Shown: piece after piece, positions 52,335 to 61,106 of the stretch
Layout of the letters: every line of letters starts with the position of its first letter
Numbering within the stretch: position 1 is the stretch's first letter
Assembly (NCBI RefSeq): GCF_000763385.1
Contig: NZ_JQFA01000002.1
Coordinates: forward strand, 1,984,001-2,048,000
DNA length: 64,000 nucleotides
Direction of reading: 5' to 3'
Source of the DNA: Leptolyngbya sp. KIOST-1
GTDB taxonomy: Bacteria > Cyanobacteriota > Cyanobacteriia > Phormidesmidales > Phormidesmidaceae
Notes under the pieces: generated by a model
Told to the model about the DNA's origin: nothing
What the model saw: the letters and a program-made list of their open reading frames with translations, nothing else
Databases searched by the model: none
Made by a program: the position numbers and the translations under genes

Positions 52335-53729
52335 ATGGCAATGCTGGAGGGGTCGATACTAAAGCAGCTGGTGGACGGACGAGCTGAGTCAGACACCACG
52401 CCGCTCAACTACGGGGTGTACTACAAAAATACGCTGGTCGCCCTCTGCCACGCCCTCGAAGACTGCATTTTGACCTCAGGTTCGGCTCCCCTGGTGATTA
52501 CCGCTTTTCAGCGGGGCAAGTGGTACTTAGAAGAGGCCGATCGCTATGGCGCGATCGCAGACAAAGCCCGGCAGATCGTGATCATGGCGGCCCCGGAGGC
52601 GGGCTTTCACGACCACCCCACCAGCCAGCGCGAAACCGTGGCCCTGGTGGATTTAGCCTCCGACGACCCGGTGGCCGAAGAGTGGCACCTGATGATTCTC
52701 TCCCCCGACTACACCGCTATGGTGCTGTGTCAGGAGCTATCGGCGGCGGACTACGGCAAATCTGGGGTACCCGAGCACGACCTGGAGCGCAAGTTCTACG
52801 GACTTTGGACCTTTGACTCGGCGCTGGTCAGCCGCACCGTGGAGCTGGCGATCGCCCACGTCGGCCATTACAACCCTGCCCTCCAGGCCCAGCTGAGCGA
52901 TCACCTGTCGGCCCTGAGGCAGCAAAACCCCGCCCTGCGAGACGAACCGACCTCGCTCAGCCACACCGTGACCCAGGTGGTGCACTACCTGCAGGGTCGT
53001 CGCAACGACCTCAGGGGCAACCTGACCTTTAGCCTGGTGGAGGACCTGGAGCAAAACCTGGTGTCCAACGAACTCCAGGCTTTTTTGCGGATGGCCCAGC
53101 TGGTTGACCTCAGCGATCCGCTCAATCCCCTGGCCGCCAGCGAGGTGGTCTCTCTTTTAGAAATGATGGGCCAGCTGCTCGACCTGCCCGCCTGGCAGCT
53201 CCAGCGGCTGCGCCTGGCCGGGATGCTGCACCGCATTGCCCCCGCCCCCGACCTGGCCAACCTGCCTAACGATGGCCCCAGCTGTCCGCTGATTCCAGAG
53301 GTGCAGGCGCTGCGGTTGATGCCTCGCCTGCGGGCGGTGGCCACCATCATTGCCCACCAGGGCGAGCGGTGGGACGGGAGCGGCTACCCGGCGGGGCTGG
53401 CCGGGGATGCGGTACCGCTAGAGTCGCGCATGCTTGCCCTGGTGGCCGAGTTCCAGCGGCGAGTGGCGGCGGCCCGCTCTGGCCCAACCCCCGTTACGGA
53501 CGGTATGGCGGTGCTGGGGAACGCCTTGGCCACCTGCCAGGGGGAGGCTGGCGAACAGTGGGATCCAAAACTGGTGGAGATCCTGGGGCTGATGGTGATG
53601 GGCTTGCAGCAGGGCATGAGCTTGCCCACGATACCCGCTAAAATTACTCTGGGAGCGGGGCTGCTAGACCCTGACATTGCCGACCAGGCCACGGGATTTG
53701 GATCCTCCTCCGCACTGCTGCCTCAATAG
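52335..53729 (+). CDS. DICT sensory domain protein with degenerate HD-GYP-like domain
   Basis: A 464-residue soluble regulator. Residues ~1-170 match the DICT domain of cyanobacterial signalling proteins (NYGVYYKNTLVALCHALEDCIL..., AEEWHLMILSPDYTAMVLCQEL). The C-terminal part resembles an HD-GYP phosphodiesterase domain: AGMLHRIAPAP at ~295-305 and HQGERWDGSGYPAGLAGDAVPLESRMLALVAEFQ at ~341-375, which keeps the GYP motif. The HD metal dyad reads HR instead of HD, and the later HH reads HQ. So the domain is probably non-catalytic and sensory. The second ATG in MAMLEG is an alternative start. Confidence 0.78.
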   Translation: MAMLEGSILKQLVDGRAESDTTPLNYGVYYKNTLVALCHALEDCILTSGSAPLVITAFQRGKWYLEEADRYGAIADKARQIVIMAAPEAGFHDHPTSQRETVALVDLASDDPVAEEWHLMILSPDYTAMVLCQELSAADYGKSGVPEHDLERKFYGLWTFDSALVSRTVELAIAHVGHYNPALQAQLSDHLSALRQQNPALRDEPTSLSHTVTQVVHYLQGRRNDLRGNLTFSLVEDLEQNLVSNELQAFLRMAQLVDLSDPLNPLAASEVVSLLEMMGQLLDLPAWQLQRLRLAGMLHRIAPAPDLANLPNDGPSCPLIPEVQALRLMPRLRAVATIIAHQGERWDGSGYPAGLAGDAVPLESRMLALVAEFQRRVAAARSGPTPVTDGMAVLGNALATCQGEAGEQWDPKLVEILGLMVMGLQQGMSLPTIPAKITLGAGLLDPDIADQATGFGSSSALLPQ

Positions 53730-53779
53730 CTCCGTTAATCCTTCCCCCGTCAATCGTTCCCATCGCCACCGTAACCCCT

Positions 53780-54427
53780 GTGCCCAGCGACTCCGTAGAT
53801 ATTGCCGCCCTGCGATCGGGCCAGCTCCGTCACCTGGCCGGGGCCAATCTAGAAGACGAAGACCTGTCAGGCGCTGATTTAGCAGGCATTCACCTGGCTG
53901 GGGCCAACCTGGTCGGGGCCGACCTGAGCCGGGCCGGGCTGGCCAAGGCCCACCTGGAGGGAGCCAACCTGATGGGGGCCAGCCTGGTAGGGGCCGACCT
54001 GCGGGCCAACCTGTGGGGGGCCAACCTGATGCAGTGCGACCTCACCGGGGCCGACCTGCGGGGCGCCAACCTGCGCGGAGCTAATCTGATGGGGGCGCGC
54101 CTGGGGGGCGTGAGCCTGGGCGGGGCCTTTCTGAGTGGCTGTAACCTGATGGGGGTCAACCTGCAGGGGGTAGACCTGCGCGGAGCCGACCTGCGCGGGG
54201 CCAACCTGAGCGACACCAACCTGAAGGGGGCCGACCTGTCCCAGGCCGATCTGCAGGGGGCACGGCTGGACAACGCCAACCTGGAGGAGGCCGACCTGCG
54301 CCAGGCCAATCTGTCCGGGGCCTCCCTGGGCGGAGCCAACCTGCTCTGCGCCAATTTGAGCGGTACGCAGCTCGATGGAGTCACCCTGACGGGGGCCTGC
54401 CTGATTGGCACCCACCTGGACAAATAG
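53780..54427 (+). CDS. Pentapeptide-repeat protein
   Basis: A 215-residue protein with about 33 pentapeptide repeats of A(D/N)Lxx form, e.g. ANLVGADLSRAGLAKAHLEGANLMGASL, forming a right-handed quadrilateral beta-helix. No signal sequence, so cytosolic or exported by another route. Function unknown; the family is greatly expanded in cyanobacteria. Starts with GTG at 53780. Confidence 0.93.
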   Translation: MPSDSVDIAALRSGQLRHLAGANLEDEDLSGADLAGIHLAGANLVGADLSRAGLAKAHLEGANLMGASLVGADLRANLWGANLMQCDLTGADLRGANLRGANLMGARLGGVSLGGAFLSGCNLMGVNLQGVDLRGADLRGANLSDTNLKGADLSQADLQGARLDNANLEEADLRQANLSGASLGGANLLCANLSGTQLDGVTLTGACLIGTHLDK

Positions 54428-54476
54428 CGTGAGACTAGCGTGATGCGGTAGGACCAGTTACCCCTGGGAAAATCCT

Positions 54477-55142
54477 ATGAGCTTTGACCATCCACCCAGA
54501 ATTTTGTTTCTCTACGGCTCGCTGCGCGATCGCTCCTACAGCCGCCTGCTGGCCGAGGAAGCCGCCCGCATCATCGAGAATTTTGGGGCCGAGGTGCGCT
54601 TTTTTCATCCCCACGGGTTGCCGCTCCACGGCAGCGTGCCCGACAGCCATCCCAAGGTGCAGGAGCTGCGCGACTTGGTCAGTTGGTCCGAGGGCCAGGT
54701 GTGGTGTAGCCCTGAGATGCACGGCACCCTTAGCGGCCTGATGAAACACCAGATCGATTGGATACCGCTGAGTCTGGGTGCTGTGCGACCGACCCAGGGT
54801 AAAACCCCGGCGGTGATGCAGGTGTGCGGCGGGTCGCAGTCGTACAATGCGGTCAATGCCCTGCGGGTGCTGGGGCGCTGGATGCGGATGTTTACGATTC
54901 CAAACCAGTCGTCGGTCCCTAAGGCCTACCAGGAGTTCAACGAGGACGGCACGATGAAGGCCTCGGCCTACCGCGATCGCATCATTGACGTGATGGAGGA
55001 ACTCTATAAATTCACCCTGCTGCTGCGCGACCAGGTGGATTACCTCACCGATCGCTACAGCGAGCGCCAGGCCGAAACCGCCAAACAGGCCAACAAAATA
55101 GTCAGCCAGGCCACCGGCACTGACGCTGCCCCATCTGCCTGA
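54477..55142 (+). CDS. arsH: NADPH-dependent FMN reductase, ArsH type
   Basis: A 221-residue flavoprotein. [23 protein letters not shown] is the flavin-binding GSxRxxSxSR region, followed by [30 protein letters not shown] and [36 protein letters not shown], diagnostic for ArsH. It reduces quinones and organoarsenicals in the family. No other arsenic genes are nearby. Confidence 0.92.
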   Translation: MSFDHPPRILFLYGSLRDRSYSRLLAEEAARIIENFGAEVRFFHPHGLPLHGSVPDSHPKVQELRDLVSWSEGQVWCSPEMHGTLSGLMKHQIDWIPLSLGAVRPTQGKTPAVMQVCGGSQSYNAVNALRVLGRWMRMFTIPNQSSVPKAYQEFNEDGTMKASAYRDRIIDVMEELYKFTLLLRDQVDYLTDRYSERQAETAKQANKIVSQATGTDAAPSA

Positions 55143-55158
55143 GCCGAAGGTCCAACCG

Positions 55159-55572
55159 ATGCCCTACAGCCTGAAACCACCCTTGCGAATCCCACCCCTT
55201 GCCCTGTCGGTAGGGACGGCCCTGCTGGCCGGGGTCGCTCAACTCGCCCCGGCCACAGCCAGCCCTGGCCCCACCGAAAAGCTGGCGGTTGACCTCAGCA
55301 GCCTCGACGAGAACGGCCTCTACGGCCCGCCCGAGGGCCTGCGATCGCTCGACTACGAGTTCTGCATTCCCACAGGCGATGCCTACGCCCAAGCCGTCCG
55401 CGCCATCGATCCCTCGGTGCAGCTGTTTCCCCACAGCCGGGGCCGGATCGGCTGCGGCGAGCACGAGGTGCTGGCGATCGGCAACACCCACCAGGCCAAC
55501 CACGCCGCCATTCTCCGGTCCCTGGCCGACCTGGACTACATCGAGCGCATTCAGCCCGTGGACTGGGAGTAG
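55159..55572 (+). CDS. Exported protein of unknown function
   Basis: A 137-residue protein with a signal-like N-terminus (KPPLRIPPLALSVGTALLAGVAQLAPATASP, cleavage near TASP). The mature part is rich in Asp, Glu and Gly with two Cys (~70 and ~95). Not recognised. It lies 16 bp after arsH on the same strand. The following 260 bp up to the DUF3352 gene hold no gene. Confidence 0.6.
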   Translation: MPYSLKPPLRIPPLALSVGTALLAGVAQLAPATASPGPTEKLAVDLSSLDENGLYGPPEGLRSLDYEFCIPTGDAYAQAVRAIDPSVQLFPHSRGRIGCGEHEVLAIGNTHQANHAAILRSLADLDYIERIQPVDWE

Positions 55573-55832
55573 CGGGTCGGCCCAGAGGCTGGGCCTGGCC
55601 GGAGCGCTGCTCACTCTAGCATCTCGGCCAGGGCGGTACCTTCCAGGGCGGTTAAGGCGGTAAAAAGCGGCTTTGGCGACCGCAGAACCACGAAAACATT
55701 TACATTGTTTAATTTCTAGACAGCTCGCTGGTCTGCGCGGCGTTGGGGGTCGCCCAGGGCCATACACTAGGAAGAATTGGAAGGCGCGGGCGATCGCGCC
55801 GCTGGGTGTTTTGGGGTTTAAGCGTGAGGTCA

Positions 55833-57539
55833 ATGAAGTTTCAATCCTTTATTCGTCCCCTCGCCATTGCCGCTGGGCTGGTGCTGGTGCTGGGTCTGGG
55901 CCTGCTGGGCCGCCTCACCCTCAACACGCCGCTATACCTGATTGAGCGCGGTGGCCAGGCCCAGCCCCAGGCGCTTCAGTTTGTGCCCAAGCAGGCCTCG
56001 GTGGTGGCCTCGGTGCTGGTGCGCCCCGATCGCCTCGCCGACTTGTGGGAGTACCTGGCCGCCCCCCGCCTGCGCCAGGAGACCCGCCGCGACCAGCAGT
56101 TGATTGAGCAGGCGCTGCTGGCCAACACTGGCCTGAGCTACAGCCGCGACATTCAGCCCTGGCTGGGGGAAGAGGTGACTGCCGCCCTGGTCAGCCCCGA
56201 CCTCGACCAGGACCCCAGCAACGGCACCACCCCTGGCTACCTGGTGGCGCTGGTCTGCAACGACAGCGCGGCGGCCCAGGCAGCTCTGGAGCTGTACTGG
56301 CAAAACCGCGCGATCGCAGGCGATGCCCTCACCTTTGAAGACTTTTCGGGCAACCGGCTGATCTACGCCCGCCGGGCCGCGTCGCGGTTACCGGACACCG
56401 ATACGGCTCAGCTGGCCACCGCCCTGGTGGCCAACCGCTACCTGCTGGCGGCCAACCATCCCGACGTACTGCGCCAGGCCCTGACTGCGGCCCAGTCCAA
56501 CGATCTCAACCTCCAGACCGATCGCCGCTACAAATTGGCCCTGCGATCGCTGCCCCAGGCCCGAATCGGCCTGCTGGCCCTCAACTGGCCCGCCATCCAC
56601 CACTGGCTGCACCCCGAGCAGGAGGCCGACCTGAGCCTGACCCAGCTGGAAACCGCCGATGACGAGGTGGGCTGGGGGCTGATGTCGTGGCAGCTGACCC
56701 ACCAGGGGCTGGTGGGCCACACCGCCCTGCTGGCGGCCCAGGGGCATCGGCTCCATCCCCAGCCAGCCACGGTGGGCGGCTGGGACGCGATCGCCCCCTA
56801 CCTGCCTGAGGCCCTGGCGGTCACGGCGGGCGGCACTGACCTGGCTGCCCTGGGCCGGCACCTGAAGCCGCTGCTGGCCCTGATCGACCCAACGGGCAAT
56901 GGGAGCGCCCCCCTGAGCCACGTTTTTGACAGCGCCCTGGGATCGGGGGTAGCCGAATTGCTGCAGACCGGTATCGATCGGGCCTACGGCCTGGGCCTGC
57001 AGCGCCTGGACGCCGGGTCCCCCGACTGGCTGGTGGTCGCCCCTCAAAGCGACAGCCTCAACAACACCCTGGAGGCGCTCAACGATCTGGCGCGACAGCA
57101 GGGACTGGGGGTAGGATCGCTAGATGTGCGGGGAACCCCAGCGATCGCCTGGACTCGCCTGGCCCTGCCCAACCGGGGGGCTCGCCCCCTACAGGTGGTG
57201 GCGGAGGTGGCCGGGCTCCACGCCCAGGTGGACCAGTACGAGGTGCTGGCGGCCTCTGCCGCCACCCTGGATACCGTTCTGCACCCGAACGACAGCGCCC
57301 GACAGCACCCGGCCTGGTGGCCGCAGGTGGCCCAGCTGCCTGGACCCAGCAATGGCTATGTCCATATCGACTGGGCCCAGGTACAGGCGGGACTGGCCCA
57401 GGCCGTACCCCGGTGGCGGCTGTGGGGCGCTGCGGCAGAGCCCGCCCTCAAGCATCTACGCCAAGTTACGCTGGTCAGCGGCGATCGCACCGATTCGATG
57501 CAGACCGGCAGCATTGTGGTTCAGCTCAGCAATCAGTGA
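55833..57539 (+). CDS. DUF3352 domain protein
   Basis: A 568-residue membrane-anchored protein. One N-terminal helix (FIRPLAIAAGLVLVLGLGLLG) then the ectodomain; conserved wording LQFVPKQASVVASVLVRPDRLADLWEYLA matches DUF3352, which is cyanobacterial and of unknown function. The start at 55833 (MKFQSFIRP) is preferred since 55743 would give an unlikely basic leader. The stop is 5 bp before the glyK start, so the two are probably co-translated. Confidence 0.85.
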   Translation: MKFQSFIRPLAIAAGLVLVLGLGLLGRLTLNTPLYLIERGGQAQPQALQFVPKQASVVASVLVRPDRLADLWEYLAAPRLRQETRRDQQLIEQALLANTGLSYSRDIQPWLGEEVTAALVSPDLDQDPSNGTTPGYLVALVCNDSAAAQAALELYWQNRAIAGDALTFEDFSGNRLIYARRAASRLPDTDTAQLATALVANRYLLAANHPDVLRQALTAAQSNDLNLQTDRRYKLALRSLPQARIGLLALNWPAIHHWLHPEQEADLSLTQLETADDEVGWGLMSWQLTHQGLVGHTALLAAQGHRLHPQPATVGGWDAIAPYLPEALAVTAGGTDLAALGRHLKPLLALIDPTGNGSAPLSHVFDSALGSGVAELLQTGIDRAYGLGLQRLDAGSPDWLVVAPQSDSLNNTLEALNDLARQQGLGVGSLDVRGTPAIAWTRLALPNRGARPLQVVAEVAGLHAQVDQYEVLAASAATLDTVLHPNDSARQHPAWWPQVAQLPGPSNGYVHIDWAQVQAGLAQAVPRWRLWGAAAEPALKHLRQVTLVSGDRTDSMQTGSIVVQLSNQ

Positions 57540-57544
57540 CGGCT

Positions 57545-58651
57545 ATGGCAGACCTGACAGACAGAGGCACGGAGGTTGGGCCTGGCGAGTTTGCCCCCTG
57601 GCCCCTGCTCACCATGCACCTGGGAGGCCACCCCCTCGACCAGGCGCAACTCCAGCAGCTGCTGGCCTGGGAGTTGGCCAACCCTGAGCGGGCGGCGGCC
57701 TGGGGCATTACCCCGGCCAACGGCCCTGGCCAGCTGCAAGAGCGCCTGGACTGGCTGCAGGCGCTGGCTCCCCGCCACGGGGACTTGCCCCTGCCGCCAG
57801 CCCCTCTGGAGCAATGCCTACCGCTGTACTGGCAGCTGTGGCTGCCCCTGGCCCTTACCCTCAAGCAGGCCCGCGACGAACTCAACCGGCCCCTAATTCA
57901 GGGCGTTCTGGGCGTCCAGGGCACCGGCAAAACCACCCTCACTCTGATTTTGCAGCACCTGCTGGAGGGCATGGGCTATCGGGCCGTGGGCCTCTCCATC
58001 GACGACCTCTACAAGACCTACCGCGATCGCCAGCAGCTGGTTCAGGCCGACCCCCGGCTGCGGTGGCGGGGACCGCCGGGTACCCACGACATCGACCTGG
58101 GGCTGACCACGCTGGCCCACATTCGCACGGCGGCGGCGGGGGAGGCGGTGGCCCTGCCCCGGTTCGACAAGTCGCTGCACGGTGGCCAGGGCGATCGCAG
58201 CGATCCTGAGTGGGTGCGAGATGTGGATATTCTGCTGTTTGAGGGCTGGTTTTTGGGAGCGCGACCCATCGATCCCAGCGGGTTTGACCGGGCTCCAGCG
58301 CCGATTCTCACCGAGGCCGATCGCCAGTTTGCCCGCGATATGAACGCCCAACTGGCTACCTACCTGCCCCTGTGGGACTGCCTGGATCGCCTGATGGTGC
58401 TCTGCCCCGCCGACTATCGCCTGAGCAAACAGTGGCGCAAAGCCGCCGAGCACCAGATGAAGGCCCTGGGCAAGGACGGCATGAGCGATGCCATCATCGA
58501 TGAATTTGTCGACTACTTCTGGCGAGCGCTGCACCCAGAGCTGTTTATTGATTCCCTCAAGCGGGATGGCGAACACGTTGACCTGGTGGTAGAAATTGAC
58601 CGCGATCGCATCCCCAGGGCGATCTATTCCCCAGCATTAGCTATGATTTAA
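57545..58651 (+). CDS. glyK: D-glycerate 3-kinase
   Basis: A 368-residue P-loop kinase that makes 3-phosphoglycerate from glycerate, closing the photorespiratory cycle. The P-loop GVQGTGKTT is at ~122-130, then GLSIDDLYKTYRDRQQL and WRGPPGTHDIDLG, and FDKSLHGGQGDRS, all typical of plant/cyanobacterial GLYK. The ~110 residues before the P-loop are the family-specific N-terminal part. Start at 57545 (MADLTDRGTEVG) is chosen because the frame upstream overlaps the DUF3352 gene. Confidence 0.93.
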   Translation: MADLTDRGTEVGPGEFAPWPLLTMHLGGHPLDQAQLQQLLAWELANPERAAAWGITPANGPGQLQERLDWLQALAPRHGDLPLPPAPLEQCLPLYWQLWLPLALTLKQARDELNRPLIQGVLGVQGTGKTTLTLILQHLLEGMGYRAVGLSIDDLYKTYRDRQQLVQADPRLRWRGPPGTHDIDLGLTTLAHIRTAAAGEAVALPRFDKSLHGGQGDRSDPEWVRDVDILLFEGWFLGARPIDPSGFDRAPAPILTEADRQFARDMNAQLATYLPLWDCLDRLMVLCPADYRLSKQWRKAAEHQMKALGKDGMSDAIIDEFVDYFWRALHPELFIDSLKRDGEHVDLVVEIDRDRIPRAIYSPALAMI

Positions 58652-58723
58652 GCTCAGACCTTAAAATAGCCAGCGCCATTTTTTTTGATTTAGGATTTTT
58701 TTAGCCCGAATATAGCTTTTATT

Positions 58724-59050
58724 ATGAGCCTTAACGTTCAAGTTATTCAGCCGATTGGCATTTTAGACAGCACCAAAGCCGAGGAGTTTCGGCAGTCCGT
58801 AGAGGACATGCTACAAAACGGCGCTGACATTATCCTGGTTGACCTCAAAGATATTACCTTTATCGACAGCTCTGGCCTGGGCACCTTGGTCGTGCTGCTC
58901 AAAAAAATCCGAGGCATGAACCGCAGTCTGTGCATTTGTTCCATCAACGATCAGGTTCGCATGCTGTTTGAGTTGACCAGCATGGACCGGGTCTTTGAGA
59001 TTTACGAGGACCGCCAGGCTTTCGAAACCACTAAGCTCAAGGTTTCCTAA
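58724..59050 (+). CDS. STAS-domain anti-anti-sigma factor-like protein
   Basis: A 108-residue STAS protein. VDLKDITFIDSSGLGTLVVLLKK has the phosphorylatable Ser (~49/50) of the SpoIIAA type. It most likely partners with a serine kinase and is dephosphorylated by a PP2C phosphatase. A REC-SpoIIE phosphatase gene converges on it with 2 bp between stops. T-rich sequence lies just upstream. Confidence 0.92.
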   Translation: MSLNVQVIQPIGILDSTKAEEFRQSVEDMLQNGADIILVDLKDITFIDSSGLGTLVVLLKKIRGMNRSLCICSINDQVRMLFELTSMDRVFEIYEDRQAFETTKLKVS

Positions 59051-59052
59051 CC

Positions 59053-60186
59053 TCAGTCCAGACTCACCATCATCAGCGACATGTCGTCGCTGGCCACATC
59101 CCCGGCCTGGCGTTTGATCACCGCATCAAGAATGTGATCGACGCTTTTTTCCCGCTTGGCCAAAGCCAGCAGATCGACAAAGGCGTCGAGGCCGATGTAT
59201 TTGTCGTTGCGTTGCAGCACTTCGTAGAGCCCGTCGCTAAACAGGTAGAGGCTGCTGTTGGGCGGCAGGTGACAGCGCTGCCACTGGTACTTGGCGTCGG
59301 GCAACATCCCCACGGGCATACCGGGGGTGCGCAGGCGGGTGGTGGTGACCTGCTGATTGGCATCGATGGACACCAGCACCGCCGGGGGGTGACCCGCGCT
59401 GGCGTAGAGCAGCTGACGGTTGGCGCAGTTGAGCACCCCGTACCAGATGGTGAAATACTTCTGGTTCTGGTCGCTCATCTGAAAGGTTTCGTTGAGGGCT
59501 CGCAGCACCTTTTCGGGGCGGTAGAAGCTCACGTCGGGCAGCGACTGCGATCGCAGCACATTCAGCACCGACGTTGACAGCAGCGCTGAGCCCAGCCCGT
59601 GCCCCGACACATCCAGCAGGTAGATGACCAAGTAGTCGGGGTCGAGCCAATAGTAGTCGTAGCAGTCGCCGCCGAGCTGTTGCGAGGGCAGAAACCGGGA
59701 CTGAATCGGCACCCGGCCCGTCTGGTCGCCGGGTAAAAGCGATCGCACGTAGCCCTCGGCCTCGGCCATTTCGGCCTCCATCCGCTGCTTTTGCTGACGC
59801 AGGTCCTGGGTTAGCTGGTAGATGCGCAGACCCGCCCGCACCCGCGCATTTAGCTCATTGATGTCCACCGGCTTGGAGAGCAGGTCGTCGGCCCCCATCT
59901 CCAGCCCCTTGACGCGATCGGCGGTGCTGTAGCGGGCGGTCAGCAGCAGTAGCGACGTGATCGAGAGGATCGGGTGGTGCTTGAGGGTCTGACAGATGGC
60001 GAGGCCACCGATGTCCCCCGGAATATTCCAGTCACAGATAATTACCCCTGGCAGCAACTTCTCGGCCAGGGCCAGCCCCTCGGCCCCGCTGCGGGCCGTG
60101 GTCACGCTGTAGCCCTGCTGCTTGAGAGCACTGACCAAAAACTGCTCCGTGGCGGCATCGTGCTCAATGATGAGGATGTCGATCAT
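59053..60186 (-). CDS. Response regulator with SpoIIE/PP2C phosphatase domain
   Basis: A 377-residue protein. Receiver domain 1-~120 with Asp ~52 (VIICDWNIPG) and Lys in LSKPVD; coiled-coil helix (~125-155, RIYQLTQDLRQQKQRMEAEMAEAEGY); then a SpoIIE-type serine phosphatase: LGGDCYDYYWLDPDYLVIYLLDVSGHG (metal Asp residues), LTYASAGHPPAVLV-type ASAGHPPAVL and SDGLYE. So a two-component signal controls dephosphorylation of a partner-switch protein, plausibly the STAS protein next door. The start at 60186 is preferred to 60330. Confidence 0.93.
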   Translation of the reverse strand: MIDILIIEHDAATEQFLVSALKQQGYSVTTARSGAEGLALAEKLLPGVIICDWNIPGDIGGLAICQTLKHHPILSITSLLLLTARYSTADRVKGLEMGADDLLSKPVDINELNARVRAGLRIYQLTQDLRQQKQRMEAEMAEAEGYVRSLLPGDQTGRVPIQSRFLPSQQLGGDCYDYYWLDPDYLVIYLLDVSGHGLGSALLSTSVLNVLRSQSLPDVSFYRPEKVLRALNETFQMSDQNQKYFTIWYGVLNCANRQLLYASAGHPPAVLVSIDANQQVTTTRLRTPGMPVGMLPDAKYQWQRCHLPPNSSLYLFSDGLYEVLQRNDKYIGLDAFVDLLALAKREKSVDHILDAVIKRQAGDVASDDMSLMMVSLD

Positions 60187-60533
60187 GCTGCGCGTTGGAC
60201 CGAAGGTGAATCGTATAACCGTGGGCGATGGCAAGCAGAGGGTAGATGCGGGCGCGAGGGCGGTGTTGCCCATGCTAGCGCTAACGGTCGGCATACACAG
60301 GTTTAGCGTAACCCTAAACCACCCTGTCAAGGCGCTTCATGAAGATCCTACGCAACTGAGCTGCCCCAACCTGACCTCCAGCCCCTGACGACCCACTACC
60401 GGCTACCTCCTCAGCATGCCCCGTCGGTCGACCAGACCGAGCAGACAACGTTTTATGAAAGGTGCAGTGAGCTACTGTGGCAAGCGTGGGAGTCTGTAAG
60501 CATAGTCAAGCCCGAACCGTTAGGTCGACCTTC
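60187..60533. other. 347-bp intergenic region between phosphatase and cupin genes
   Basis: The two genes are divergent, so promoters for both are expected here. I see no additional gene. Confidence 0.5.
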
Positions 60534-61043
60534 ATGGACACTCTGGCTATGGACGCCCCTGGGATGGATACCGTGGCTTGCCCGTTGCCCACGAGCTGCG
60601 TGGTGCCGGTTTACAAATCGCCAAAAGACTATCAGGCTTACCGCATTAGCCCCGGCGACTCCAATCGCTTGGCCCTGGTGTTTGACCCCACCATTGCCGA
60701 TATGTCGCTGACCTACTGCGTCGAAATTTTCGATGTGGGCGGCAAGACGCCCCCCAACCGCCACCAGGTTGCCGTCGAAATGTTTTTTGTGCTCAAGGGC
60801 GAGGGCCGCGCCACCTGTGACGGCAAAACCGTTGCCATTAAGGCGGGAGACAGCGTTTTGGTACCCCCCAACGGCGTCCACGTGATCGAAAACACTGGCC
60901 CCTGTCGGCTCTATGCTCTGTGCATTATGGTGCCCAACGAGGACTTTGCCGAGTTGATTCGCAGCGGCACCCCGGTCGAGCTAGACGACGAGGATCTGGC
61001 CGTGTTGGGTCGGCACGACAGCCGCCATCCCACCGTTCTTTAG
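60534..61043 (+). CDS. Cupin-domain protein
   Basis: A 169-residue cupin: GGKTPPNRHQVAVEMFFVLKGEGRATCDGKTVAIKAGDSVLVPPNGVHVIENTG contains cupin 1 (PNRHQ...E) and cupin 2 (PPNGVHVI). Substrate unknown. The ATG at 60534 is preferred over a GTG at 60477. It stands 63 bp upstream of the CocE/NonD gene. Confidence 0.85.
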   Translation: MDTLAMDAPGMDTVACPLPTSCVVPVYKSPKDYQAYRISPGDSNRLALVFDPTIADMSLTYCVEIFDVGGKTPPNRHQVAVEMFFVLKGEGRATCDGKTVAIKAGDSVLVPPNGVHVIENTGPCRLYALCIMVPNEDFAELIRSGTPVELDDEDLAVLGRHDSRHPTVL

Positions 61044-61106
61044 TCATTATTTCACGGCCCCAGGGCCATCCCCCCCGATCAACCCTTACCCTTCGCCCCA
61101 CGCGCT

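Noticed and set aside
53879..54415. Minus-strand open frames with regular repeats
   Set aside because: Repetition is the complement of the pentapeptide-repeat coding sequence.
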